Part shown: positions 8,687 to 18,700 of the stretch, in pieces | Layout of the letters: each line of letters opens with the position of its first letter | How positions within the stretch are numbered: position 1 is the first letter of the stretch | Assembly: GCF_000746085.1 (NCBI RefSeq) | Contig: NZ_JQKO01000021.1 | Span: 1 to 60,349 of the forward strand | Reading direction: 5' to 3' | DNA from: Methylocapsa aurea | GTDB lineage: Bacteria > Pseudomonadota > Alphaproteobacteria > Rhizobiales > Beijerinckiaceae | Length of the DNA stretch: 60,349 bases | Translations under genes and position numbers: made by a program | The notes under the pieces: model-generated | Databases searched by the model: none | What the model was told of the DNA's origin: nothing | What the model saw: only the letters and a program-made list of their open reading frames with translations

Positions 8687-10117
8687 ATGTCGCAATGGCC
8701 CGTGCATGGAGCGATAACAGGCCCGATCGTCATGATCGGCTTCGGTTCGATCGGACGCGGGGCGTTGCCGCTCATCGAGCGTCATTTCACCTTCGATAAA
8801 TCCCGCTTCACCGTCATCGACCCGCAGGACAAGGATCGTCATCTCCTCGACGAGCGCGGGATCGCTTTCGTCAAGCAGGCCGTCACGCGCGAGAATTTCG
8901 TCGACCTTTTGAAGCCTCTGCTCACCAAGGGCGGCGGCCAAGCCTTTCTCGTCAATCTCTCCGTCGATGTGTCGTCCAGCGCGATCATGCGGCTCTGCCA
9001 TGAAGTCGGCGCGCTCTATATCGACACTGTCGCCGAGCCCTGGCTTGGATTTTATACCGACGCCCGCCTCACGCTGTCGGAGCGTTCGAACTACGCCTTG
9101 CGCGAAGGCGTCCTCGACCTTCGCCGAGCGATCGGCAAGGGACCGACGGCGGTTTCCTGCTGCGGCGCCAATCCCGGCATGGTCTCATGGTTCGTCAAGC
9201 AGGCGCTCTTGAATGTCGCGACCGATTGCGGCATCGACCCCGGCGCGCCGGCGACGCGCGAAGACTGGGCGCGGCTGGCGCAAAAGACCGGCGTCAAGGG
9301 CATTCATATCGCCGAACGCGACACCCAGCGCGCCAAGACGCCGAAGCCAAGAGGCGTGTTCGTCAATACCTGGTCCGTCGAAGGCTTCATCTCGGAAGGG
9401 TTGCAGCCTGCGGAGCTTGGTTGGGGCACGCATGAAAAACATTTGCCGCCAGAGGGCAAGCGGCATCCGTTCGGCCCCGATTGCGCGATCTATCTGATGC
9501 GTCCGGGCGCCGGAACGCGCGTGCGCTCATGGACGCCGACGCCGCAAGCGCAACATGGCTGGCTGATCACCCATAATGAAGCGATCTCGATCGCCGATTA
9601 CCTGACCGTGCGGGAGGGCGGCGAGGTGGTCTATCGCCCGACCTGCCACTATGCCTATCGCCCGGCCGACGACGCCGTCTTGTCGCTCGATGAGATGGCC
9701 GGCGCCCAATGGCGTCCGCAGAAGGAGTCTCACATTCTCGACGAGGACGAGATCGTCGACGGGATCGACGAGCTTGGCGTGCTTCTCTATGGCCACGCGA
9801 AGAACGCCTATTGGTATGGTTCCCAGCTCTCGATCGAGGAGACCCGCCGCATCGCGCCCTACCAGAACGCCACGGGACTTCAGGTGACCTCCGCCGTTCT
9901 CGCCGGCATGGTCTGGGCGCTGGAAAATCCGCAAGCCGGCATCGTCGAAGCCGACGAGGTCGATTTCCACCGTTGCCTGGAAGTCCAGCGGCCTTACCTC
10001 GGGCCAGTCATCGGTCAATATACCGATTGGACCCCGCTGACCGATCGCGCGATTCTGTTTCCCGAGGACATAGACTCCGAAGATCCTTGGCAGTTCAAGA
10101 ATGTGATCGTGCGGTAG
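8687..10117 (+). CDS. Homospermidine synthase
   Basis: A 476-residue, full-length bacterial homospermidine synthase. It makes sym-homospermidine from putrescine using NAD+. The N-terminal dinucleotide motif is GFGSIGRGALPL; further family segments are YIDTVAEPW, SCCGANPGMVSWF and GWGTHEKHLP. GGAG precedes ATG 8687. Together with the ornithine decarboxylase at 6306 it completes a two-step route from ornithine to homospermidine, the major polyamine in many Hyphomicrobiales. A repeat cluster between the two genes may affect their co-transcription. Confidence 0.95.
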   Translation: MSQWPVHGAITGPIVMIGFGSIGRGALPLIERHFTFDKSRFTVIDPQDKDRHLLDERGIAFVKQAVTRENFVDLLKPLLTKGGGQAFLVNLSVDVSSSAIMRLCHEVGALYIDTVAEPWLGFYTDARLTLSERSNYALREGVLDLRRAIGKGPTAVSCCGANPGMVSWFVKQALLNVATDCGIDPGAPATREDWARLAQKTGVKGIHIAERDTQRAKTPKPRGVFVNTWSVEGFISEGLQPAELGWGTHEKHLPPEGKRHPFGPDCAIYLMRPGAGTRVRSWTPTPQAQHGWLITHNEAISIADYLTVREGGEVVYRPTCHYAYRPADDAVLSLDEMAGAQWRPQKESHILDEDEIVDGIDELGVLLYGHAKNAYWYGSQLSIEETRRIAPYQNATGLQVTSAVLAGMVWALENPQAGIVEADEVDFHRCLEVQRPYLGPVIGQYTDWTPLTDRAILFPEDIDSEDPWQFKNVIVR

Positions 10118-10208
10118 GTCCATCGAATCGGCAAGGGTTGGCTCCAGCTCGATGCGCTGAAGCAGGCCCTCGCCGGAAAACGCCGCGTCGCCCGGCCCTG
10201 TCCTCGTT

Positions 10209-10922
10209 TTAACGGCGCTTTATTGGGTGGGCTTGTGTCAGTGCGCCGAAACCCAATCCCAGCGCGGACCACAAAACCGCCTGCACGCCCAAGGCCGAGA
10301 CGCGAAAACTCCAGAGGACATCGGCCGGAAAGGAGGCCGGGACCTCGTCGATCGACGGCAGCAGCCGAGCGGCGAGCCCGACCATCGCAATAAAGACGGC
10401 GGCCTGCGCGAGCGCCGCGTTCCAGGAATCCAGCCAAAGGCGGAGGGTCTCTCCGATCATCGCCGCAAGGACCATCGCCAGGACCGAAATCAGCATCATG
10501 ACGAAAAACAGCGCGGTGCGCGCGCCAAGCGTGTCCTGCGCTCCGATCGCAGGCGGATTGGCTGGATATTTCAATTCGGGAACAAGTCCGATCGCAATGA
10601 ATCCGGCGCAGGCGAGAATCGCCGCGACCGCGCGGGGATCAGGGCCGCCGATGCGGCCATAAGCGAATGCGAAAGCCAAGCCGAAAAACCCGCCGACCGC
10701 CGCGCCGTAAATCATCGCGGCCGTGAACAGTCCAACGCTGCGCTGCGTCTCCCGACTGACGATTTCAGGCTCGGATGGTTGCCCCTCCGCCTGTTCGACG
10801 GCGGCTTCAAATGCGATCGCCCGCTCAATCGAAGGCTCCCCGGCAAAGGTCGCGAAAGCCGCGGCGAGGAAACCGGCCAGGATGCCGGCGAGCATCCCGC
10901 GCAGGAGCAGACCGCCGACCAT
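10209..10922 (-). CDS. cbtA: Cobalt transporter subunit CbtA
   Basis: A 237-residue membrane protein with about six hydrophobic segments, starting LLLRGMLAGILAGFLAAAFA and containing the CbtA-type acidic loop GEPSIERAIAFE. CbtA with CbtB forms a predicted cobalt importer for cobalamin synthesis. It lies 11 bases after cbtB on the same strand, downstream of a cobalamin riboswitch, which strongly supports the assignment. Confidence 0.93.
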   Translation of the reverse strand: MVGGLLLRGMLAGILAGFLAAAFATFAGEPSIERAIAFEAAVEQAEGQPSEPEIVSRETQRSVGLFTAAMIYGAAVGGFFGLAFAFAYGRIGGPDPRAVAAILACAGFIAIGLVPELKYPANPPAIGAQDTLGARTALFFVMMLISVLAMVLAAMIGETLRLWLDSWNAALAQAAVFIAMVGLAARLLPSIDEVPASFPADVLWSFRVSALGVQAVLWSALGLGFGALTQAHPIKRR

Positions 10923-10933
10923 TTAGCGCTTCC

Positions 10934-11140
10934 TCAGTGGCAGGGGAAGGCGAGAATATGGCGGCCGTCATGGACATATTCATGGATGAAATGGCCGGAG
11001 ATCAAGGCCGTGGCGCCTTGTTCCGCTCCCACGAAATAGATCGACAGGAGGGCGAGGATCCCGCCAAAAGCCAGCCAGGGCAATATCTCGCGGACAGGAA
11101 TCGGCGTCGGCCGTGCGGCCGCATAAATGGCGTTGCTCAT
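10934..11140 (-). CDS. cbtB: Cobalt transporter subunit CbtB
   Basis: A 68-residue protein with one transmembrane helix (residues about 21-42) and the CbtB signature C-terminal metal-binding end, HEYVHDGRHILAFPCH. The start is the ATG at 11140 (MSNAIYAA); the upstream frame is riboswitch sequence, not protein. First gene of the cbtBA operon, expected to be repressed when cobalamin is plentiful. Confidence 0.93.
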   Translation of the reverse strand: MSNAIYAAARPTPIPVREILPWLAFGGILALLSIYFVGAEQGATALISGHFIHEYVHDGRHILAFPCH

Positions 11141-11169
11141 CGAAAAACTCCTGGGATCACGCGTACCGC

Positions 11170-11325
11170 TTTCGTCGCCGTTCCGGAAGGGAAGGTCTGG
11201 CTCGCGGCACCCCACCAAGCCTAGGACCGGGCGCATCGCTGACAGTGGCGCGACCGCGGCGGATTTGCGCCGCCTTCTTCGCATCCCGGAAGCCGCAAAC
11301 CTATGGGCGCCTCGAAAATCTGTCA
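11170..11325 (-). promoter_or_regulatory. Cobalamin (B12) riboswitch upstream of cbtBA
   Basis: On the minus strand the leader of cbtB contains the conserved B12-element parts in order: a 5' arm around 11300-11320, GGCGGCGCAAATCCGCCGCG, the B12-box GCGCCACTGT, and a terminal GCGAGCCAGACC (complement of 11194-11205). This matches cobalamin riboswitches that control cobalt transport genes. Boundaries are approximate. The remaining bases to the divergent leuD (about 11326-11615) show no gene. Confidence 0.88.
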
Positions 11326-11615
11326 ATCGATCTGGAGACGCCGCTGGCCGACCTCGCCAAAGGCCAGCTCTCTCCGAAAAGCCTGTCGCCCCGCCGGCCC
11401 GGTTTGCTTCGAGGGCGGCGCCTTGCTAAATAGCCGTTCGAAAAGCGGCTCGCGATTGTTCGCGCAGGCCGCTGGGCCAGCCCTCGCCAAAGCGCCTTGC
11501 TTTTCATCAAGCGCCTTGCGCTGCGTCAAGGGCTCGCCTTTCGCGTCGCGTCGCGTCAGCCGGCGACGACGACCAAACGCCCGCATGCCCGCCTAATGGA
11601 TCTGGACACGCCTCC

Positions 11616-12221
11616 ATGGAAAAATTTACCTCTCTCACCGGCGTCGCCGCGCCGCTCAAGATCACCAATATCGACACCGATATGATCATCCCCAAGCAAT
11701 ATTTGAAGACGATCAAGCGAACGGGACTGGGCAGCGGGCTCTTCGCCGAATTGCGCTACAAGGAGGACGGATCGGAAAATCCGGACTTCGTCTTGAACAA
11801 GCCAGCCTATCGCAACGCTCAGGTGCTTGTCGCGGAAGACAATTTCGGCTGCGGCTCGTCGCGGGAGCACGCGCCCTGGGCGCTGCTTGATTTCGGCATC
11901 CGCTGCGTTATTTCGACGAGCTTCGCCGATATTTTCTACAATAATTGTTTCAAGAACGGCATTCTGCCGATCAAGGTTTCGCCCGAAGATCTCGCCAAAT
12001 TGATGGACGACGCCGGGCGCGGCGCCAATGCAACTTTGTCGATCGACCTCGATCGCCAGGAAATTCGCGGACCCGACGGCGGAACGATCGGCTTTGACAT
12101 CGACCCATTCCGCAAGCATTGCCTTTTGAACGGGCTCGACGATATCGGCCTGACCATGGAGAAGGCTGGACGGATCGAGAGTTTCGAAGCCAAGACCGCG
12201 GCGGAGCGAGGCTGGCTTTAA
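11616..12221 (+). CDS. leuD: 3-isopropylmalate dehydratase small subunit
   Basis: A 201-residue LeuD, the swivel-domain subunit that with LeuC isomerises 2- to 3-isopropylmalate in leucine synthesis. It opens [14 protein letters not shown] and has [14 protein letters not shown], the [13 protein letters not shown] substrate loop and [13 protein letters not shown]. Length matches the family. leuC is not in the window. It is followed on the same strand by the pqq genes after a 157-base gap, so separate promoters are likely. Confidence 0.95.
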   Translation: MEKFTSLTGVAAPLKITNIDTDMIIPKQYLKTIKRTGLGSGLFAELRYKEDGSENPDFVLNKPAYRNAQVLVAEDNFGCGSSREHAPWALLDFGIRCVISTSFADIFYNNCFKNGILPIKVSPEDLAKLMDDAGRGANATLSIDLDRQEIRGPDGGTIGFDIDPFRKHCLLNGLDDIGLTMEKAGRIESFEAKTAAERGWL

Positions 12222-12378
12222 GCGCGGCTCCTTGGCGGCGCCAAATTCATGGAAAAAAGGCGTGGCGAGAGTCGAAGACGGGTGCTAAGGTCCGCGCCGG
12301 ACGGGCGTAGACCTGTTCAGGGTACGGAAACAAAGCGCCCGGCGAAATCGCAACGCTTAAGCAATGGCAGAGGCAAAA

Positions 12379-12456
12379 ATGGCTTGGACGACCCCCATCA
12401 TCATCGAAGTTTGCATCGGCATGGAAGTGACGAGCTACGCGTCCGCCGAAATCTGA
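12379..12456 (+). CDS. pqqA: PQQ precursor peptide PqqA
   Basis: A 25-residue peptide opening MAWTTPIIIEVCIGMEVTSY and ending ASAEI. It contains the glutamate and tyrosine (GMEVTSY) whose side chains PqqE crosslinks to build pyrroloquinoline quinone. AGAGG five bases upstream supports ATG 12379; the in-frame ATG 12364 would add five residues and has no site. It is directly upstream of pqqBCDE. The peptide is short but within the family range (22-29 residues). Confidence 0.93.
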   Translation: MAWTTPIIIEVCIGMEVTSYASAEI

Positions 12457-12504
12457 AGGCTGGAGTTCAACGCTTCCCCTAAAATTTGCTGATTGGCTGG
12501 CGCC

Positions 12505-13404
12505 TTGCGCATACTCGTTCTCGGTTCGGCGGCCGGCGGCGGCTTTCCGCAATGGAATTGCTGTTGTCCGGTCTGCCGGCTTGCCTGGAGCGGCGATAAG
12601 CGCGTCAAGCCGCGCAGCCAATCAAGTCTCGCGGTCAGCGCGGATGGCGAACGCTGGCTGCTGTTGAACGCCTCGCCGGATCTCCGGCAGCAGATCATCG
12701 CCTCGCCGCAGCTTCATCCGCGCGGCGCGAATCGCCAATCGCCGATCGCCGCCGTCTATGTCACCAATGGCGACATCGATCATCTTGCCGGCCTTCTGAC
12801 TCTGCGCGAGCAACAGAGCTTCACGCTGTTTGGCAGCTTGACGACCTTGGAGCAGGTCTCCGGGGCGAATGTCTTCGCAGTTTTGAACAAGAATCTCGTT
12901 CATAGACGCGCCGTCGATCTGGATGTTCCCGTCGATACCGGCATCGGCGTCAGCGTCACGCCCTTCGCGGTGCCTGGCAAGGTTCCGCTTTACCTCGAAG
13001 GCGCTCAAGTCGATGTCGGCGCCGAGAACGAGGCGACCGTCGGGCTCGAGATCAGCGATGGCGCCAAAAGCTTCTTCTACATTCCTGGCTGCGCCGACAT
13101 CAACGAGCGCCTGACCCGTAAATTGCGCGGCGCCGCGCTGCTATTCTTCGATGGCACGACCTTCACCGACGATGAGATGGTGGCTTTGGGCCTGTCGTCG
13201 AAAACCGCTTGGCGCATGGGCCATGTCGCGATGAGCGGAGAAAACGGTTCGATCGAACGGCTGAAGGCTTGCGAAATCTGGCGGAAGATCTACGTCCACA
13301 TCAACAATACGAACCCTGTGCTGATCGAGGATTCGCCGCAGCGTTCGATTGTCGAGAAGGCGGGTTGGGATGTCGCCTATGACGGGATGGAGGTTGTGCT
13401 TTGA
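12505..13404 (+). CDS. pqqB: Pyrroloquinoline quinone biosynthesis protein PqqB
   Basis: About 299 residues, metallo-beta-lactamase-like fold, acting late in PQQ maturation. It has the LGSAAGGGFPQWNC opening, the CPVC zinc pair, TNGDIDHLAG and NNTNP segments typical of PqqB. The TTG at 12505 places LGSAAGGG at the usual distance from the N-terminus; TTG 12493 is an alternative. No ATG start is available and no strong ribosome site is seen, so the exact start is uncertain. The stop overlaps the pqqC start. Confidence 0.93.
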   Translation: MRILVLGSAAGGGFPQWNCCCPVCRLAWSGDKRVKPRSQSSLAVSADGERWLLLNASPDLRQQIIASPQLHPRGANRQSPIAAVYVTNGDIDHLAGLLTLREQQSFTLFGSLTTLEQVSGANVFAVLNKNLVHRRAVDLDVPVDTGIGVSVTPFAVPGKVPLYLEGAQVDVGAENEATVGLEISDGAKSFFYIPGCADINERLTRKLRGAALLFFDGTTFTDDEMVALGLSSKTAWRMGHVAMSGENGSIERLKACEIWRKIYVHINNTNPVLIEDSPQRSIVEKAGWDVAYDGMEVVL

Positions 13405-14165
13405 ATAGCCTTGAGGCGAAACTGAGCGGCGACGAACTCGAAGCCCGTTTGCGCCAGATCGGGGCCGAGCGCTATCATAATCTGCATCGGTTTCAACACC
13501 GCCTGCATAGCGGCGGTTGCTCCTATGAGGAAGTCCAGGCCTGGGCGCTCAATCGTTATTACTATCAGGCGATGATCCCGATCAAGGACGCGACCGTCCT
13601 GACCCGGATCCAAAATCCCGAAGACCGCCGGCAGTGGCGCAAGCGCATCGAAGATCATGACGGCCTCCGCGATGGCGACGGCGGCATCGAACGTTGGCTC
13701 AAGCTGACCGACAGCTTGGGGTTTTCGCGCGGCTATGTCGCGTCGACGCAAGGGATTCTTCCTGGGACGCGGTTCGCGGTCGAGGCCTATATTGAATTTT
13801 GCCGCAGCCGCAGCCTGCTCGAGGCGATCGCCTCTTCGCTCACCGAATTGTTTTCGCCCGGCGTCATCAGCGAGCGCGTCGCGGGAATGCTGGCGCATTA
13901 TGACTTTGTCAGCGCGGAGACGCTTGCCTATTTCTCGGCGCGTCCGATTCAGGCCAAGCGCGACGCCGATTTCGCTCTCGACTATGTGAAGACGCATGCG
14001 GCGACGCGCGCCGAGCAAGAGGCCGTCATCCAGGCTCTCGAGTTCAAATGCTCCGTGCTTTGGGCGCAGCTCGACGCCCTCTGGAGCGCTTATGTCGAGC
14101 GCGCCATTCCGCCGGGCGCCTGGGTTCCCGGAGCCGAGGCCAAGGCGCGCGGCGTCGCGGCATGA
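13401..14165 (+). CDS. pqqC: Pyrroloquinoline-quinone synthase PqqC
   Basis: A 254-residue PqqC, the cofactor-less oxidase catalysing the final ring closure and eight-electron oxidation to PQQ. Typical segments include YHNLHRFQHRLHSGG, QAWALNRYYYQ and FSRGYVASTQGILPGTRFAV. The TTG start overlaps the pqqB stop (TTGA), and the stop overlaps the ATG of pqqD, indicating tight translational coupling through the operon. Confidence 0.95.
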   Translation: MNSLEAKLSGDELEARLRQIGAERYHNLHRFQHRLHSGGCSYEEVQAWALNRYYYQAMIPIKDATVLTRIQNPEDRRQWRKRIEDHDGLRDGDGGIERWLKLTDSLGFSRGYVASTQGILPGTRFAVEAYIEFCRSRSLLEAIASSLTELFSPGVISERVAGMLAHYDFVSAETLAYFSARPIQAKRDADFALDYVKTHAATRAEQEAVIQALEFKCSVLWAQLDALWSAYVERAIPPGAWVPGAEAKARGVAA

Positions 14166-14449
14166 CGGAGGCGCCGCGAACGGGGCCTTCGTCAAAGCCG
14201 CGCTTGCCGCGCGGCGTCAGGCTGAAACATGATGAAACTCGGGGCGAATGGCTGCTGCTGGCGCCCGAACGCGTCGTCAAGACCGACGCCATAGCGGTCG
14301 CGATTCTGCAGCGTTGCGATGGGATCGCCACTTTCGAGGCGATTGTCGACGATTTGGCGGCGACATTTTCCGCCGACCGCGCCAGAGTTGAAAGCGACGT
14401 GCGGGCGCTGCTCGAAGAACTCGCCGCCAAACGCATGGTGGATCTATGA
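14162..14449 (+). CDS. pqqD: PQQ biosynthesis peptide chaperone PqqD
   Basis: A 95-residue PqqD, the RiPP recognition element that binds PqqA and presents it to PqqE. It contains [19 protein letters not shown], a conserved [11 protein letters not shown] segment and the helical C-terminus. The ATG at 14162 overlaps the pqqC stop; the frame is open further upstream but those residues are antisense-like shadow of pqqC. The stop overlaps the pqqE start (ATGA). Confidence 0.93.
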   Translation: MTEAPRTGPSSKPRLPRGVRLKHDETRGEWLLLAPERVVKTDAIAVAILQRCDGIATFEAIVDDLAATFSADRARVESDVRALLEELAAKRMVDL

Positions 14450-15588
14450 CCGCAATGGGCAAGGCCATTCCGGCACCGGTCGGTCTTCTCGCCGAGCTGA
14501 CGCATCGCTGTCCGCTTCGCTGCCCCTATTGCTCCAATCCGCTGGAGCTGGATCGGCGCGCCGACGAGCTTGACGCCGCCGCCTGGAAGGATGTCTTCTC
14601 GCAGGCCGCCGCCCTTGGCGTTCTGCATGCGCATCTTTCCGGCGGCGAACCGGCGGCGCGGCGCGACCTTGTCGAGATCGTCGCCCATTGCGCGAAAGTG
14701 GGCCTCTACACCAATCTCATCACCTCGGGAATCGGACTGACCGGCGCTCTCGTCAATGAACTGGCCGAGGCTGGACTCGATCATGCGCAGCTTTCGATTC
14801 AGGACTCCGAGCCGGAATCGGCGGACAGGATCGCCGGCTATGCCGGCGCTTTCGCGCGCAAGCAGGCCGTTGCGGCGTGGATTGCGCAAGCCGGCCTTCC
14901 GCTCACCGTGAACGCAGTGATTCATCGCGCCAATGTGACCCGCGCCGGAAAAATGGTCGAGTTGGCCGTCGCGCTTGGCGCGCGGCGGGTCGAGGTCGCG
15001 CATACGCAATATTACGGCTGGGGGATGGTCAATCGCGCCGTGCTGATGCCAAGCCTGGCCCAAGCCGAGGCCGCGATCGCCGAGGTCGAAACGCTGCGCA
15101 AGGTCTATGCGGGAGTGATCGTGATCGATCATGTCATTCCCGATTATCACGCGCGCTATCCAAAGGCCTGCATGGGCGGCTGGGCCAAACGCGGCTTGAA
15201 TGTCACGCCCTCCGGCAAGGCGCTCCCCTGCCATGCCGCCGAAACCATTCCTGGGCTCGCATTCTGGAACGTGCGCGATCGCTCGCTCGAAGATATCTGG
15301 ATGAATTCGCCGGCCTTTAACGCTTTCCGGGGAACCGACTGGATGCGCGAGCCCTGCCGCTCCTGCGAGCGCAAGGAAATTGATTATGGCGGCTGCCGCT
15401 GCCAGGCGCTGGCCCTTGCCGGCGACGCGCGGGAGGCGGACCCGGTGTGCCACCTTTCGCCCCATCATGACAAAGTCGCCGGAGTCGCGGCGGCGATTAA
15501 CGCGTGCGAATCCCTTGGCCAAGACGGTTCCGGCGGCGAGCCGGACTATGTCTATCGGGGCATGAAGCTGTTCGAGCCGGCGCAATAG
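14446..15588 (+). CDS. pqqE: PqqA peptide cyclase PqqE (radical SAM)
   Basis: A 380-residue radical SAM/SPASM enzyme that links the Glu and Tyr side chains of PqqA. The SAM-cluster motif CPLRCPYC (CxxxCxxC) is near residue 24; SGGEP follows; the C-terminal SPASM cysteines include CMGGWAKRG and the [16 protein letters not shown] group. It is the last gene of pqqABCDE in this window; pqqF/G-type proteases are not seen. The 148 bases after it lead to the next gene. Confidence 0.95.
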   Translation: MTAMGKAIPAPVGLLAELTHRCPLRCPYCSNPLELDRRADELDAAAWKDVFSQAAALGVLHAHLSGGEPAARRDLVEIVAHCAKVGLYTNLITSGIGLTGALVNELAEAGLDHAQLSIQDSEPESADRIAGYAGAFARKQAVAAWIAQAGLPLTVNAVIHRANVTRAGKMVELAVALGARRVEVAHTQYYGWGMVNRAVLMPSLAQAEAAIAEVETLRKVYAGVIVIDHVIPDYHARYPKACMGGWAKRGLNVTPSGKALPCHAAETIPGLAFWNVRDRSLEDIWMNSPAFNAFRGTDWMREPCRSCERKEIDYGGCRCQALALAGDAREADPVCHLSPHHDKVAGVAAAINACESLGQDGSGGEPDYVYRGMKLFEPAQ

Positions 15589-15739
15589 CTAGCGGCCGGG
15601 CCGATTTTGCGGCCGAACCGTTCATCTCCAGTGGAAAAGCCGGCAAAACCTTGGAAAACGAGCCCTGCCGGCCTATATCGGTTGATGCGGCGGAAAGCGT
15701 CGGAGAGCCGGATCCGGCGTCCGGCAGGAGGCTATCGTG

Positions 15740-18700
15740 ATGGCGGACGCGGTCAAAGGCCCAGTCTACCTCCACCAGGACCTTAAAACCACATCGCTCA
15801 CCGACAAATATGATCTGACGAAACAGCGAATCTTCGTCTCCGGTCCGCAGGCGGTCGTCCGTCTTCTCCTCATGCAAAAGGAGCTCGACCGCCGCGCCGG
15901 ACTGACGACCGCAGGTTTCATCTCCGGCTATCCCGGCTCACCGCTCGGCGGCCTCGACCATAATTTCATCCGCGCCAAGCGCGTTTTTGATGAAAACGAT
16001 ATCCTGTTTCAGCCTGGCCTCAACGAGGATCTCGCGGCGACGGCGATATGGGGCGCGCAGCAGGCGGAAATGCGCGGCGAGGGCCGGTTCGAGGGCGTCT
16101 TTGGGCTCTGGTACGGCAAGGGTCCGGGCGTCGATCGCAGCGGCGATGTGTTCCGTCACGTGAACCTCGCCGGGACATCGAAACACGGCGGCGTTCTCGC
16201 TTTGATGGGGGACGATCACACCGCGGAATCTTCGACGACGGCGCATCAGTCCGAGTTCACCTTCGTCGATGTGATGATGCCGATCCTCTCCCCGGCGGGG
16301 GTGCAGGAGATCGTCGATTATGGGCTCCTTGGCTATGCGATGAGCCGCTTCACGGGCGCGTGGGTCGGCCTGAAATGCCTCAAGGATACGATCGAATCGA
16401 CGGGTTCGATCGACGTCTCCCTCGATCGCATAACGCCGCGCGCGCCCGTGGATTTCGCTATGCCGCTCGGCGGCCTCAACATTCGCGCGCGCGACAATAT
16501 TCACGAGCAGGAACGGCGTTTGCAAAATTTCAAACGCGACGCCATGCTCGCCTGGCTGCGCGCCAATCGCCTGAACCGGATCGTCACCTCTGGCGGCGCC
16601 AACGCCAAGATCGGCGTGATCGCGGCCGGCAAGTCCTATCTCGACGTGCGTCAGGCGATGGACGATCTCGGCATCGACGAGGTTGGCGCCAATGCGCTTG
16701 GATTGCGGCTGTTCAAGATCGGCTGCACCTGGCCGCTCGAACCCCTTGGCCTCCGCGAATTCGCCCGCGGCCTCGAACTGATCATCGTCGTCGAGGAAAA
16801 GCGCTCGCTGATTGAAACGCAGGTGCGCGAGGAGCTCTACGGTTCGCCGAACCAGCCGGTCTGCATCGGCAAGAAGGATGAAAACGGGCGCTGGCTGTTT
16901 CCGGTCACCGGCGCCCTCGACGCCAATGACATCGCGATCGCGATCGGGCGGCGGCTCTTGCGCTTTTCCGGCGGCGAAAAACTGGAGCAGCGCCTGCAAA
17001 GGCTCGAACAGGCGCAGGCAAGCCTTGCCAGCAGCGAGGATCTTGGCGTCCGCTCTCCCTATTTCTGCGCCGGCTGTCCGCATAACACCTCGACCAAAGT
17101 GCCTGAGGGCATGCGCGCCTATGCCGGAATCGGCTGCCATTACATGGCGCAATGGATGGACCGTTCGACCGAGGGCTTCACCCAGATGGGCGGCGAGGGG
17201 GCGAACTGGATCGGCGAAGCGCCGTTCTCGAAACGCCAGCACATTTTCCAAAATCTCGGCGACGGCACTTATTGTCACTCCGGAATACTCGCCTTGCGCT
17301 TCGCCGTCGCATCAGGCGTCAATATTACCTACAAGATTCTGTTCAACGAAGTCGTCGCCATGACCGGCGGGCAACGCCTCGAAGGCGGCCTCACCGTCGA
17401 TATGATCGCGCGGCAGGTCGCGGCTGAAAACGTCGCGCGCATCGTCGTCGTGACCGACGAGCCGAACAAATATCCAGCAAGCCTGCAATGGCCGAAAGGC
17501 CTGACGATTCGGCCGCGCCAGGAGCTCGACGACGTCCAGCGCGAACTTGCGGCGCTCCCGGGCGTCACCGTCCTCATCTACGACCAGACCTGCGCGTCCG
17601 AGAAGCGCCGCCGCCGCAAGAGAGGCGAGATGGCCGATCCGGACAAGCGCGTCATCATCAACGAACTCGTCTGCGAGGGATGCGGCGACTGTGGGGTGAA
17701 ATCCAATTGCGTTTCGGTTCAGCCGCTCGAGACCGAATTCGGCCGCAAGCGGGTAATCGATCAGTCGAGTTGCAACAAGGACTTTTCCTGCCTTAACGGA
17801 TTCTGCCCGGCCCTCGTGACGGTCCATGGCGCGCGGCCAAAGAAAGCGCTGGTCAAGGGCGATTGCGATTTCCCAACCCCGCCGCGCCCGGCGATTTCCG
17901 CCATCGGCGCGCGTCCCTATGGCATTCTGGTGACTGGGGTCGGCGGCACGGGGGTCGTCACCATCGGCGCCATTCTCGGCATGGCGGCGCATCTTGAAGG
18001 CAAGGGCTGCGGCTCGATCGACATGGCCGGATTGGCGCAAAAGGGCGGCGCGGTCTACAGCCATGTGAAGATCGCCGAGCGGCCCGAGGATATTCATGCG
18101 ATCCGGGTGGCGGCCGGCGAGGCGGATCTCGTCCTTGGCTGCGATCTCGTCGTGTCCGGCTCCAAGAAGGTCCTTGCCGCGATGCGAAGGGGCGAGACCG
18201 GCGTCCTCGTCAACACGGCGGAAATCTATCCGGGCGATTTCACTCATATGGCCGATTTCACGCTGCCTGTGGCTGGAATCAAACGCGCCATACGGCAATC
18301 AGCTGGCGACCATGTCTCATTCGTCGACGCAACCGGCGTCGCCACGGCGCTGCTCGGCAATTCGATTGCGGCGAATATGTTCATGCTCGGCCACGCTTGG
18401 CAGCAAGGGCTTGTGCCGCTCGACGATGCCTCGATTCTGCGCGCGATCGAGCTCAATGGCGAAGCCGTGGAAATGAACAAACAGGCCTTCCTATGGGGCC
18501 GCCGCAAGGCCGCCGATTCCGCCGGGGTGGAGGCCATCGCCGCGCCCTTGCGCAAGCCCACGGCGGCGCAAAGGCAATCGCAATCGTTGGACGAACTCAT
18601 CGCCCGGCGGGTCGCATTTCTTGCCGCCTATCAAGACTCCGCCTATGCCAGCCGCTATCTGGCTCTCATCAACCGGGTCAGAGAGGTCGAGCGCGCCAAG

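Noticed and set aside
10227-11039. 270-codon plus-strand open frame opposite cbtA
   Set aside because: Antisense of a clear membrane protein gene behind a B12 riboswitch.
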